Assembly (NCBI GenBank): GCA_910890315.1
Contig: CAJVGD010000042.1
Span: forward strand, 1,488,001 to 1,552,000
Reading direction: 5' to 3'
DNA length: 64,000 nt
From: Serendipita indica DSM 11827
Taxonomy: Eukaryota; Basidiomycota; Agaricomycetes; Sebacinales; Serendipitaceae
Both the position numbers and the translations under genes were made by a program. Of this stretch, positions 1 to 11,777 are shown one piece after another. The notes beneath the pieces were generated by a model. It was not told where the DNA came from. It worked only from the letters and a program-made list of their open reading frames with translations, and searched no databases. The stretch's first letter is position 1; each line of letters begins with the position of its first letter.

Positions 1-1986
1 TGGGATCCCGGGATCTGACTATGCCTTCTACACTGGCCGGCAAAAGTATCACACAATGTCAGATACCGTGGCTAGCCTCCATAATCGCCACCCACTTTGG
101 ATTATGATGGAGAACTTGCACAACGTGGTAAAGGAACTTGCCTATCAGCCGGACATCGGTATTTCAGATAACGCTCGCTTCGTTTACTTTGATGGTGAGA
201 AACTAACCCCATCACCAAGAATTTCCCTAACCACTTAGATTGTAGTATTCGGAGAGGGTTGGTTCTACATGCGATCCGACCTCTTTATGGTATTCAACAT
301 CCTCCTCATCGTCTTGGGCCCTATTTTCGTCATTCTCCTTGGATGGTCCTTACATCGAAGCCACAAACTTTATGTTGGATTACGTGGCTGGGGCCGCTTT
401 CCAGTAGCTCTCATCCTAGGCGTTCTAGTGGCGGGTGTCTGCATTGGCTGGTACGGAGAATACAATCCCATGGTGAGTAAAATATCGTTCCTGCGCAGCA
501 CTAATTCACTGGATTCTAGGTCATTGACCGAGCGCCCTATTCGATTCTCGTGACAATTGCATGCTTCACTGCCCTTGCCACTCTGGTACCAATGTATATC
601 ACCGACTGGTGGAAGCCAACACCGTCTCAGCGAGCCCAAGTTCTTTTGGAAATGTTCGGACTATGGTGGATTGTTTCCATTATCACGGTTATCGTTAGTG
701 CGCGGAGAGAGTTGACTGGAACATACCTCGTCACGTTCTTCTACGCCGCTACGCTAGCTGCGACGTTGATCTCCCTGTTGGATATGCATCGACTAGATCG
801 CAAGGTCCCAATCGCTGTTCCCGAGTCTGCGATTCCCCATGATCAAGAGGCTGATGCATCCCGGAACGGCGCCGATCACCATATTCGTCGCCATCACCAA
901 GCCGGCGATGTTGAATCAACATCTGACGAGCGTACACCGCTCATTCCCAGAGCGGAAGAGCTGCTGGTGGTGGCGAATCAGCGGACAGGGCAGCAGTCGC
1001 TTGGGTGGATCTGGGTTCTGGAGTTTATCCTCCTCGCAGTTTTCCCTGCCATTTTGATGCTCCAACTCACTTTCTCTCTGTTGGCTGCACTCGGGCCAAC
1101 CGTTGTCGACGGCACACCTCCCGCTTTCGGTAAGTTTCCACGTCATAACCCCACATATGCTAACTCTCAAGCAACAGTCTACGCACTCATCTCACTCAGT
1201 GTAATGCTCGCCATCTTGCCAATTGCGCCTTTCGCCCACAAACTACCAGTGACCTTCTATCTTGTGCTTCTTGTCATTGGGATTGCAACCGCAGCATACA
1301 CATCCTTCGTCTTCCCATTCACATCCGAGTCGCCCCTCAAGGTCTTCTTCGGTCAGACGGTTGATCTTGACCAGGGGAACAGTACCGTCACGCTTGCAGG
1401 GGTTCGACCGTACCTCGATCGAGTATTCAGGGAGCTTCCTACCATCGACTCCAGCAACATTACGTGGAGTAAGGGGCCAGTATCTGGGATTCAGATTGCG
1501 GGATTCCCAGGACTCGCGCCGCGTTCCGTACCGAACACACCTATGGCGGATTGGGTGCACGTTACCCTAAACAAGACGAGCTTATCGAGCGCTTCAATAA
1601 CTGTGATGGGAAACAATACAAGAGCGTGTCGAGTGTCCTTTGAAGGTGGCTACAATGTTGCACAGGCGGTCGTTCGTGGTAGCAACACCAAAGATCTCCA
1701 GCTTCCGTCACCTCATCCACTCAAACAGGTCAATCTATGGAGCAGAACATGGAACGCGACCTGGGTCGTTGATGTTGATTTCATGGCACCCAGCACTGAA
1801 GAGCAGAGTATGCAATCGGCAACGGCAGCAAAGGTGTTGAGTGGCAAGGTATCGTGTATTTGGTCCGAAAGAACCAATGGCAGAATCCCTGCTCTCGACG
1901 AACTCTATGTCTTCTTCCCGATGTGGGCCACAATCTCTGCTGGTAGGGCTGGTTTGGTTGAAGGTTGGAAGTCATTCTCGGTCTAA
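1..1986 (+). CDS. PFF1: Vacuolar membrane protease, M28 family (PFF1-like), 3' part
   Basis: This is the C-terminal part of a multi-pass vacuolar membrane metallopeptidase; the N-terminal part lies before the window. The first codons read GIPGSDYAFYTGRQKYHT, the conserved C-terminal edge of the M28 catalytic domain, where one zinc-ligand His sits (HT before the aspartate-threonine segment). Several hydrophobic membrane segments follow (residues from about 270-540 nt and 550-800 nt, then 1010-1300 nt), and then a lumenal beta-rich tail ending near WKSFSV. Introns fit at 195-245, 473-519 and 1130-1177; all are GT-AG and about 50 nt. Known members are multi-spanning proteins of the fungal vacuole with an N-terminal peptidase domain; this layout matches. 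Identification is strong; only the 5' end is missing. Confidence 0.9.
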
Positions 1987-2148
1987 GTGCATCATACGAT
2001 ACAGAGCTATAGTTATGCGAGCTTTAAAACATGTCTTACTTCATCTCAAATAGTAAAATGCGAGCAATTCGCCAAGATCAAGTAGGCTACAGACTGTAGA
2101 CCAGGTGAATGAGAATGATATGTTCGAAATGCCCGTTCTACGGACGGA

Positions 2149-2920
2149 TCATCTTCGTTTCTTGCCGCCTTTGCCTTGAGCCTTTGCGGGCTGTTTCTCG
2201 TCTGACTTTTCTGTCTTTTCGGCTTCAGCTGGCCTCGGAGGGGCAGTCCACTCCATGACCCATGCGGCTCTCGGCTCAATTTTTTTGTAATAGTTTTCTA
2301 CGACGCCAACCTCCTTGAATCCATTACGTTCATAGAAGCGCTTAGCAGCTTCATTATTGATTTGGACGTGGAGATAGATCGCTTTGATGTACGGCTTGGC
2401 TGTTGATGTCGATGCAGCGTTCAAGACGTGCTTGAGCGCGTGCGTTCCAAGACCAAGTGAGCGATAAGGCTATTGAATGAGAATGAGGAGATATCCGATG
2501 CTAGGCGAGGAGTAGGAATACCGCCAAGACCCCCATGGTCATAATATACAGTTTTGCTTCCTTGTGGCTCTCGTCTGTCTCAATTCTGGAGCAGACGGTA
2601 CCAACTGGGATGTCATTATAGTACACTAAAAGATGTGAGAATCCGAAATTAAGCAGATGATGGCTTGGACACCCACCAAGTTGGCAGTATTCTTCCGTCT
2701 CTGGGAGAAGTACTTCCGTGAAGAAGCGATCCGTGTATATCACAGGCAGAATCACTGATCTAGAGGCAGTTTTTCACGTCAGTCGATAGCTTGTGAGGGC
2801 TGAGATTGAAACGCGCAGGAGTTTTCGCAAAGTCCCAACGTTATTCTTGTTGACTGGAGCGAGTGAAATGCTTGAAGTCTTTTTGGTCCTCGCAATTGGT
2901 TGTGCATCTTGTGTCGCCAT
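2149..2920 (-). CDS. NAA50: N-alpha-acetyltransferase 50-like GNAT protein
   Basis: A GNAT-fold N-terminal acetyltransferase of the NAA50/San type, which acetylates N-terminal Met of selected proteins together with the NatA ribosomal complex. The start at 2920 gives MATQDAQPIARTKKT followed by SISLAPVNKNNVGTLRKLL, the first strand and helix of the fold. A middle exon carries VIYTDRFFTEVLL and YYNDIPVGTVCSRIE, the strand pair expected for NAA50. A further exon carries the acetyl-CoA loop (PYRSLGLGTHALKHVL) and then YIKAIYLHVQINNEAAKRFY and GFKEVGVVENYY, a strong family signature. The C-terminal tail is Lys/Glu rich and ends GKGGKKRR. At least two introns are needed; I could not fix the first splice junction. 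It ends 160 bp from the PFF1 stop, convergent with it. Confidence 0.85.
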
Positions 2921-3128
2921 GTTTTGGTAGAGGACAAGGCTGAGGACGCCACTCAAACTGTTCACAGAACTCTCATTGAAACAAGATTCAGGCATTTATA
3001 GTAGGTACATTAGTATGCATCCTATCCAGAGAGATCGACTTCCTCTTTGTCGTCGGTCTATGGTGACAATCTGCAATCTTTGGGAATCGTTGATGCTCGG
3101 AAGAATACTAGAAAGTGCAGCGCAAAAC

Positions 3129-4570
3129 TTAGTCCTCGTCCCCAGACGAAAATCCCAAGTCGGGCTTGGCCTCCTGCTTCACATCGCCAATGAAGATTTT
3201 TTCGCCGAACACATCAACATCCATTGAGCCTGCCTGTTGTTCCGCTGCAAGTTTCTTTGCACGCTTCTCGTTTGCAGCCGCCTCTGCTGCTGCTTGTTTC
3301 CGCTTGTATCTGTTCAGTATCAAGCACGTAAGAACTAACAAGTGTCAGGGCCAAAGAAGACATACGCATTTGTCCCCGGGATCTTCTCTGGGTTCTTGCA
3401 AAGTCGAAGCCTTCGATCTACATCCCTCACAAGCTCGATATTGATCCGTCCGCCTGGCTCATTCTCGCGCTCGATCATGCGCGCTACCTCCTTTATCGGC
3501 TCAAGCTCACTCGCTGTTAGACCTTTGGCTTTCGCCCACTGTTCGGTCAATGTTTCGCTCGCGAGCCAAAATGCACCGGCGGCGATTTGGGAGGGTGGGT
3601 ACAGGAACTCCGCGTCCGTGAGACGAGCTGTCCTTACGTGCTCACGTGCGGCATTGAGGATATCTTTGATCGCTTCTGGACGAGTATCGGGTAGACTCTG
3701 CCATGGTAACGTCGGCCAATGATGGGAAATGAAAGAAGGGGCATACCTGGAGGTCTAGCCAGATACCCCAGACGGCACGAAAGGCGGGCCAAACGGCGAA
3801 TTCGAATGAGAGACTCTGCGCTACGAGGAATTCGAGGTCAAGGACATCGCTTGGTGACGTCTTTGGAATGGCGGATGTATATGCGTCCAACGAGATTGGC
3901 TGATTGGTCGTCTTTGCTGCTAGAAAGAGTGCTGTTAACCTACACATATGTCAGCCTCACATTGAGAGAGCGGTAATGAAGGACGAACATGACATTCTTT
4001 GGATGCCAATCCATGACGGTATTCTTGAGATAGAAACGCTTGAGATACGTCATTGCCGTCGCCTCGACTTCTTCTGTCCACCGAAAGTGATCGCAGAGAG
4101 CGGAGATTTTGTCCACATAAAGCTTGACAAGTGCATATTCTTCCTGCGCGTTGATAAACTCGATTCCGTTCGACGAGCCGGTCTATCCTCCATCAATTAA
4201 TTGCTAGACAATACAATGAGTGGTAAGAGACAGGCGACGGGAGGGGATGAGAAAGGGGATTAGGATTGTGACATACCTCTTCTGCCTCGTAGGCACGCTT
4301 GATGGCGGTGACAGCAGTCTCATTTGTATGGGTGCGCTGCTTCAGAAGCATCTCTTGCGAAAACATCCAATGGCGGTACTGCGACGAGCCCTGCCAGAGA
4401 CTCTTCCTGCCATCGCTCTCACGCACGAGTGGTTTGACAACGTCCACATCCTCCTTCTTCACCTCTTTCTTTCCATTCGTCGTCAGAGTAGCCGCGCTCA
4501 ACGAAAGCGCGTCTTTTGGTTCCTCTTGGACCAATGCGGGTTTGATATCCTCTTGTTTGATGTGATTCAT
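3129..4570 (-). CDS. CCL1: Cyclin H (TFIIH / CDK-activating kinase subunit)
   Basis: Cyclin H partners the kinase CDK7/Kin28 in TFIIH and phosphorylates RNA polymerase II. The diagnostic N-terminal helix SSQYRHWMFSQEML and the following THTNETAVTAIKRAYEAEE lie in the first coding exon. Later exons hold the first cyclin box (NAQEEYALVKLYVDKISALC, then RWTEEVEATAMTYLKRFYL) and the second repeat (YPPSQIAAGAFWLASETL). The C-terminus is a basic helix (YKRKQAAAEAAANEKRAKK) and an acidic end FSSGDED. The chosen start at 4570 gives MNHIKQEDIKPALVQEEP; upstream in-frame codons are not ATG. An acidic/charged insert of about 45 residues precedes the RHW helix. At least four short introns interrupt the gene. 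Confidence 0.88.
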
Positions 4571-5967
4571 CCCTTGAAGTGTGTATGATCCGAAGAATCG
4601 AAGCAAGCCAGGATCCTTGCGTAACAAGGGTGCGATTCCAAAAGAGGCACCGCAAATGGATCGAAGTGGGCGGGTCTAAGAGAAATTGGAAGGCAGCATA
4701 GCGAGGTTCCTCCACAAAAACGGTTATTCGACTCGTAGGGTCAAGTAATCACGATATGGACGACAACAAGAGCTCTGGCTATCTAGACTATCACCTGATT
4801 GCTGATCTGGTAGCCTGCGACGACATACGCAGGACCGCTGTGCCCAGGAAGCACTCAGTCTGGGAAAAGCACAGGAAATTTATGGCTTTCGAGGCTCGTA
4901 TGGGTACGTATGGCCTTTTCGAGCATCAAACCTTTGGTTCAGGCAGGGCTCAGCACACGGGTCTCCTACATTCAACCAAAAGCGAGATACTGAACACACC
5001 AGCCACCTGAAGGAAACACACTTTGCCTTCAAAAATCTGCATACCCTCAACTGACTATGTTGGGCCAACCCCTGATGGTCCCGTTTTGTTGGTTGTCGCT
5101 CGTACCAATGACTTATGACATGCAGTTTGGCGACTCGAGACAGTTGGGGAGGGAAGAAGATGCAAACAGGTAAGACGCGGCACTAGGGACGCGACAAATT
5201 CGTCATTTGCCCTCTGCACGGTCACCTCTCGGCCAGGCTCAGTAGTCCCATTCACAGTTGACAATGCAATTATCTGTGCTCCTGTGACGACTTGTAGCAC
5301 ATGATGATGATCCGTCAGCACCCGCCTGAACCGTCATACCGGATGAACGATCCTCTCGTATCTCATTATCACAACTGACTGGCGACGGTGCGCGCCAAAT
5401 TGAACGATTTTCCCGTCACGCTCGGTTCCTTTTACAATCGGCTCCCTACGACCCCGCGGCAACCGCACTACGAGCGCGAGACGTCTTCCCACTTCATTTA
5501 GGGTCTCTCAACTGAACCGCGGAAGACCTTCTCAGCAAACCGAGGAACCCATCTAAATGAACACGCATGGGGCCATGTGCAGGTGATGCATTGGGCTGAA
5601 CGCCGATGCAATCGTCGCTCACACCGGTATGAGCGGCGTAAGGTGTGCCAATTCACGGAGGATATGTCGCATCAACGCAGACCTCACATGATGCACCACC
5701 GTTGCACCATCTAACGATTCTACGTATAACTGAATACGGTCGGAAGATTATCGTTATCCAGCACAATAGCCAAGTTGCTTGATGAGGAGCCAAGCAGCCA
5801 AGGTATCTCACAATGGATATCTCACGCGGGACTAGGATTGTGCGGGGGTGTGGTCGGACGACCTCTATTGACGATTTCAGGATGTAACGTAACACGACAT
5901 GCAAGATTTACTGTTCACACGAGAGAACGAAATGCAGACGAGAATAGGGCTCGGAAGGAATCGTGGA
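4571..5967. other. Intergenic stretch, no supported gene
   Basis: Both strands hold only short frames with no recognisable domain. It lies between the 5' end of cyclin H and the 3' end of an F-box gene. An imperfect inverted repeat (arms 5493-5501 and 5553-5561, identical over 9 bp with a further GGGT/ACCC pairing) is the only structure I see. Confidence 0.6.
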
Positions 5968-7417
5968 TCATGGCGTCGGGGGCGAAGTGGGTATGTCGAC
6001 GTGCAATTTTGCGAGTTCTTCCAGATTGATCGGCTCATGGGACACCATGCCCCACCACTCACTTGCACCCGTACCCCCATTCGCCGTGATTGAATTCCAA
6101 TCAGCGACATGGGAGATATCCCTTGTCCATATCCAATCATGCTTCCACACAGAAAGAGAGATGATGACCTGGGTGAGTGATTCGCAACTTTGTCCAAGGC
6201 GACTGACGAGCTCGAGCTGAACGCGTTCGTCGTATTTGACATAGTCGTCTGTGCCGGTACCAAAGACAATTGTTTGAAGGTTTGGTAAGCCCATGATGTA
6301 GTACGGGAACGAAGGGTGCTAACAATAGATCAACACTTTACGATCACTAGAGACAGCCCGAGGGACTCACTCTTGCGCAATCCAGACTGCACACGCCCAG
6401 AAAGCGGAGACCTCGCAAGGAGATGAACACACTCTCGAGTATACTCCAGGACATTGGGTTCCTCAACACCCCCATTCGGATGTCCAGTGCCTCGACGTCT
6501 CCCAGACCGAGCGAGAGTTTTTCGACCGCTCTCACTGTCGCATCATTGGCAAGGTCGCTTGTCAAAGTGAGCCTTCGAATGGGCCTGCTGGGTACAATTG
6601 CTGCAGCTGTCGTCAAGCAGCCCGTGAACGACCATAGTTTTCGCGCGGCTAGAGGAGACAGCGACTCAAAGTCAAACGATTGGGCTTCCAAGTCGACTTG
6701 TTCCAACTCTGTTTGTCTCTCGAGGAACCTTACGACCCCGGCCTCTCCACGTGCATGGCAAGTAAACTCTCTGATCCTTGTCGAGCAGACGGCGTCGAGT
6801 ACTTTGGTGTAGTCGCTCCAAGGTGCCCCACGCAGAGTCAAAGAGCGAAGATTACTACATGCGGCGAGTGCGTTGGAAATGTATTCGAGTGGCGTATACT
6901 GATCAATGATGATGGACAGTCGGCGAACATAGCGTGCGAGACGGGGCTGGCCGGCGAGTCGTTGGCATTGTGCGATTGTCTTTATGTGGTGCCGTAGATG
7001 GAGGGTGTGGTAGAGGACGCGCTCGGCCTCTGCTTGAAAGGAGCGCGAGACACGGGCAAGCGTGCAAAGGTCATGTGCGGACGGGACGTATGCGACGATC
7101 AGACGGTACAACTCAACTGGAAGCGTTGGGGATTGACTTCGTTGGCCAATGAAGTTTGTGTATGCTGTTGGTGAAGGATGGGATGGCGGGAGATGGAGAT
7201 TGGGCACCTGAAATGAGCTCCAGGACGAGGAGCGCGAGTGCATCCCCCGACCGTATGTGAAATTGTGTTCATTCGATGATGGGACAAGCTGATAGGCCGC
7301 AAGCGAAAAGGGAGATGGACGAGGGGCACCATGGCGGAGTGGGTAGCGGGTTGGACCTGTTGTCGATGGAGGATCGCATTCCATCGACGAAGGCGGGGCA
7401 GCTCTCCATCGGGACAT
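5968..7417 (-). CDS. F-box protein
   Basis: An F-box substrate adaptor of SCF ubiquitin ligases. The F-box is near residues 97-140: LPVELYRLIVAYVPSAHDLC followed by TLARVSRSFQAEAERVLYHT, with the conserved LP, L and R/F positions. It is followed by leucine-rich irregular segments (LRSLTLRGAPW, IRRLTLTSDLAND, LRFLGVCSLDCA). An N-terminal Pro/Ser-rich region of about 95 residues precedes the F-box. The first ATG is at 7417; a second in-frame ATG lies 11 codons on. One intron near 6300-6370 joins to a last exon with GLPNLQTIVFGTGTDDY and an end in PTSPPTP. The substrate is unknown. Confidence 0.8.
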
Positions 7418-8045
7418 TCTGGCCAACTCGCGTCAATATTTTCTGCTGGTGGGGGTTGAGACTCGTCTGTCGGTCAACACCAGAGGCAAGGCACGAGGTC
7501 ACGCAAGTGCAAGTGGGGAGAAGAATTCCTGCATCAAGAGTGGAGAGACCGTGGCTTATAAGTCACGGGCGGTCGGTGCGTAGCCGGCGAAGAGTCTCCG
7601 ATTCAACCCCGCCACGGCGAATACGCGAGCCTTGCCTCGCTACCTCGTCCGTCTGAATCCTCCGTGTCCAGTTTGTGCGTCTCTCAGCGTGCCCCAGCGG
7701 CCAGGCGATCAGTGTCCGGGGAATTGCAATACCTCCAAGACACGGACACACTGGATGCTAGCTGCGATCGCCGAGGTTTGTCCCTGCGTCTTGGACTCGC
7801 TCGGCCAATACCAGCGTCTGCCGCGTCGCGTCCTATCCGACGCACATTGCCGAGTTGCTAGGCTTCCCAGGACAGGATCACATCACCTTTTTTTTTACGT
7901 TTTCTACGTTGATTCCCAAGCTGATTCTAGAGTATTTGTAAGTCGGCACATCGTTATCGCGAACGGGGCCAACTCATCCGGAGAAACTAGCGGGGAAACT
8001 TGAGGGCTAATATATTCCAGAAACAGACATTTACACGATACAGGG
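7418..8045. other. Intergenic stretch upstream of F-box gene
   Basis: No supported gene. It is the 5' flank of the F-box gene and the 3' flank of the next gene on the same strand. It contains the near-palindrome described separately. Confidence 0.55.
7549..7568. promoter_or_regulatory. 20-bp near-palindrome with TTATAA core
   Basis: CCGTGGCTTATAAGTCACGG is self-complementary apart from one G/T mismatch on each side of the core. It lies 132 bp before the F-box gene's ATG, where a dimeric regulator site or TATA-like element could act. The function is inferred from position and symmetry only. Confidence 0.3.
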
Positions 8046-9243
8046 TCACACAAACCGACTCCTTCCGTACCCTAAAGGTCGACTAGTCGTTACCACTATG
8101 GGTCGGGCACCGTACATGATCGGGTAGAGTACCCTTTGCCCCTCCAACCTAAGAGCCACCGGCTCCTCGTCATGCTCAAGAGACACCAGAGAAGGACTGG
8201 TGTAATCTGTGTGCGATTTGGTAATCTCCGAGACATCCTCGAGATTACTCGTCAGGACACCCATCGCCAGCGTAGGTATAACGCCACCGCCGCCGGCTGG
8301 AAGCAGGGTTTGGGTTTGGAGAATGTGCTCCCCTTGAGACGGTGGAGGTTGTGAGCGGCCTTCTCCGTCGAATTCTTCCCGTAAGCGATTATCATTGACC
8401 TCGCCTTCGCAAACAACTTTTGGTTTGGCTTCTTGCACACCCTCTTTCGTTTCCGACGTGCGCTGAATCCCAGAGGAAATCCCGGACGTAACGGCTAGAC
8501 CAGAAGAAGACGTAGACACCCTCTTCTTCTGGACTTTGGGATTGTCCGCAGAGGGCATCAGGATGAACACACACATGCGCACCGTGGCCGCGGTTGCAGT
8601 CGGATTCACCGACGTGGATGCTGCCCCGTTCTTTGCTTGGGAGGATGTATTCTCCGACTTGGTATCCGATAACACGTCGAGATTTCGATGTTGAACATAA
8701 AGTGGGACAGAGGGAGTAATGGCGAGTTGCTGAGAGTGCTGGTGAAATGCAATGCGCAGGTTTGCGTGCATCTTCGCGGCCTCTCTGCGCTGTTCACGCG
8801 TCGTCAGAATTGCATTGCGCACTGATACCGGCGTCTCAGGCTCGCGTGTCTTGAAGGAGACCGAAATGGGCTATCAGTTTGGGCCGCAGTCAGTGAATAT
8901 ACCAACTCGATTTGCAATTGGAAGGTACCTTGTAGGCGTAGTCATCTCCGATACACTCTCCTGGTGCCGTAAGTGCCACCGGTCTAGATTGGATGTCTAT
9001 CCACGTCTCGTAAAGCGACGCCACGGACACCTTGGCATTCCGCGTCGTCTTCTCGCGTGAGGTTTGTGTTTCTCCATCGTCGGTTCGTACGAGAATAGGG
9101 TCAATATGGCCCGCTCGCACGAGACTCTCGAAGCGGCGCGTGAACCTGCGTGTTGTCATGTATCCCATCACGACTGGGATGATTAGAAAGCTGAGGACTC
9201 CGACGACCAAAAACACGACGATGAATGTCCCAACCGACGACAT
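8046..9243 (-). CDS. Single-pass membrane protein, unknown function
   Basis: I do not recognise this protein. The ATG at 9243 gives MSSVGTFIVVFLVVGVLSFL then IIPVVMGYMTTRRFTRR, one N-terminal membrane helix of about 24 residues followed by an Arg-rich cytosolic stop-transfer. Exon 1 ends near DDYAYK; a GT-AG intron of about 58 nt (8872-8930) joins to a second exon that begins around PISVSFKTREPETPVSV. The remainder is Ser/Thr/Gly-rich and low in complexity, with one mildly hydrophobic patch (AATVRMCVFILMPS), and ends YGRSRFV. It is probably a membrane-anchored protein with a disordered tail. Nearby F-box genes do not suggest a role. Confidence 0.6.
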
Positions 9244-9408
9244 GACCTTTGCCAGGGACGAGTCCAACCCATGGAATGTGCAAATATAGCGTACTGAGCT
9301 CACCTTCTCACAGGCAGGCAATTAGTAGGTTACGTAACATCAAGTAGTAAAAAACGGAACATCAGGTAGTATGATAAGCAATAAAAGTAATACAACACGT
9401 ACACCGAC

Positions 9409-11777
9409 TCATGGAGACTCGCGGTACCAGCTCGCTGACAAGCGTTCGCGCTGTGCAACACTCGCACGAGCCATCTCCCATACATCCTCTCCAAACAATC
9501 CTGCACTCTCAAAGTAGACCAGTCGCTCATCCTGTGCGCTCAAATCTGCCAACTGCCGCCAGACTTGGCCCGTCCGGTCACTCTGCTTTATCCGTGGTCG
9601 CGGTCGGAGCAGCACACGCACGACGACCATTTCCAGCATGCGTCCCCTTGGATTCGCAGTCGTATTCTCCTCTTCTTCGAGGCTAGATCGTCGGCTCTGA
9701 TTGTCGTCTCTTTCGTCCCGTCGACGCTCGTCTTCTGTGTCGTCCCCAAACGGTCGCGGGGTGTTTGACCGGTTGTCGTCCATTTCATGCTCTGGTCGTT
9801 TCCCAACATCCAACGCACTCCTCACGAGCATTAGAAGCGTCTCCACCCTGACGCCCGTGACTCCTAGCGGGTAGTCAAAGGCGACGTGCGTCAGCTCGCC
9901 ATTGACACCACTACTTCCAACTCCTGATAATAACCCCTCGCCGACTCCAAATACGTTGAGCGCTCGAGGCAGTTCAACAGAATAGTGCAAGTGCGTTACT
10001 TTGGACAGAATCGCCAGCCGGAAATTGACGTTGAGTGTTGGGGGGACGAGTGTCAGGTATCGTGGTCGAAGTAGTGCATCTTCAAGCCGCGATGGCAAGG
10101 AAAGTGTTTGACCACCGAGGGTCGTGTTCGTCACAGTCGGCTGGTCCGTGAGCGTCCAAGGCTGGATTTGATTCGCAGCCACATATACAGCCGTTTGCCC
10201 TTGAGCATTTGAAGGGGTGCTGGAACCCGATAGATTCGCAGTGGGAGTGCCGGTCGCGGCATTAACGGCTGCATCTCCTCCAATCAACGAGGAGCTCGTG
10301 ATCATAGGCGCTAACACAGACGAACCGCCGACCTGGTCATGTCCAGCTTCCATCCCGAGTAATGAAACCGGAGGTACCAAATTCGGAATAGGCGTGCTTG
10401 TCCCGGGCGTGGGCGTAGGTGTCGTTGTGGGCGTTGTTGTATGCACGCTCTCTCCATCGCCTCCTCCGCCGGGATCCGGGATGGTCAATAGATGATGATG
10501 TCCGTGAATCTCTGTAGATTCCCGGCGACATTTGTCCGCCGCAGGAAATCGCCTGTCGTCTCTAGTTCGACTACGTTGACGCATGCAGACATGATCAAGA
10601 TTGCATCCCGTAAGACGTCACGGAAGAAGAGCAATACACGATCTTCCTGAGGCAAGAGCGCGAGACTGCGTACGTGCTTGAAGAAAGAGGGCCGCTTCTT
10701 GATTCGGGGGGACTGCTGATCAGAGAGGAAGCGTTGTCGGTTCGGACTGGGTGGCACATACGCATGATGCGCATGGGTGTGGATGCTGGCTCGAAGGCTG
10801 TCAATGGAAATGGAACGTCGGGGTTGTGCGTAGGGAATTAGCGGTGGCAACGGTAAATGTGGCATGCTGGATGACAAGTCGATGGGAGTTCGCGGTCTGC
10901 TTGTTGTTCCGCTCGTCTGGGAATCAAACGACTCCCTGACTGTCCTCGCAAAAAGCCGAATCTGACTCGGTCCCTCCAGCCGCACAGCCGAATATAAGAT
11001 GGGGTCTACCCATTCTTTGACATGCGAAGCCACGAGCACGAGTGAGCATGCCGTGTCTATATCGTCATACGCCGCGTTTTCAAAGATGCACCGTAGGATG
11101 TCGTCTGGAAGGTGCAGAGGAAACGGTACCAACGGCGGGCGTGGTGCCGCTCGTAACGAGTTCAAAAAGGCAGAATTGTTCCCCTGCAAATGTGAATTGC
11201 GTGATGATGATCGGTGCCGAGGGTCAATGGTCGAGCCAGTCGTCATTCGCGTCGGGATATTAGAGTGCGTGCTTTGCTGGAGATCTCCAGAGTGAGATCC
11301 TTGACCTGTAGATACTGTAGAGATTGGTCGACGGTGACTACGGAGTCGGTTGCGTTTCCGGCGTGGAGAGGCAGCATTAGGGGCTTCGTATGAATGGCTT
11401 GGATCAGAGAGAGTGTTCAGCTGAATATCTTCTCTTCGGCGAGTCTTTGTAAGTCTCCTCGTTGGACGTGGTCGCCGTTCGGGTCCGTTTCCGGTCGTCA
11501 CTGAACCACGGCGTGTGAACGACGCCGGGATACATGAGAGTAGTAAATCCCACACTCGAGATGTCGATAATAATGAATGACAAAGGAAATCGTGACACGT
11601 TGCGTGCTCTCCTCTTACGTGGTGAGAGTCGAATCTGCTCGTGTGGTCGTTATGAACGGCTTGTGTGCCGGCTTGGTGCAAAGTAGCATGATTAGGGTTG
11701 TGATGTCCATTTACATCAGTTTGTACTAGATTGTTTGACTCTTCGACCGCGAGCTGGGATGGTTGTTCATTGGCCAT
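9409..11777 (-). CDS. F-box-like protein with long low-complexity regions
   Basis: The ATG at 11777 gives MANEQPSQLAVEESNN. About 210 residues of Ser/Arg/His-rich sequence precede an F-box-like segment, FPLHLPDDILRCIFENAAYD then DIDTACSLVLVASHVKEWVD, followed by PILYSAVRLEGPSQIRLF. The first frame runs to a stop near 10485. A second frame, offset by one base, then carries a Pro/Thr-rich linker and a folded C-terminal part (RYLTLVPPTLNVNFRL; LTHVAFDYPLGVTGV) and ends SASWYRESP. The two frames overlap by about 100 bp and must belong to one protein, as is usual in this family. I could not find a convincing intron that joins them, so either the splice site is unusual or there is an indel in the gene or the assembly. 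Confidence 0.6.

Noticed and set aside
7549-7617. tRNA-like segment: 7-bp ends CCGTGGC/GCCACGG and a GATTCAACCC box
   Set aside because: Only 69 nt, no T stem pairs around the box, and no D or anticodon arm can be drawn; the hairpin inside is an even-length palindrome without a 7-nt loop.
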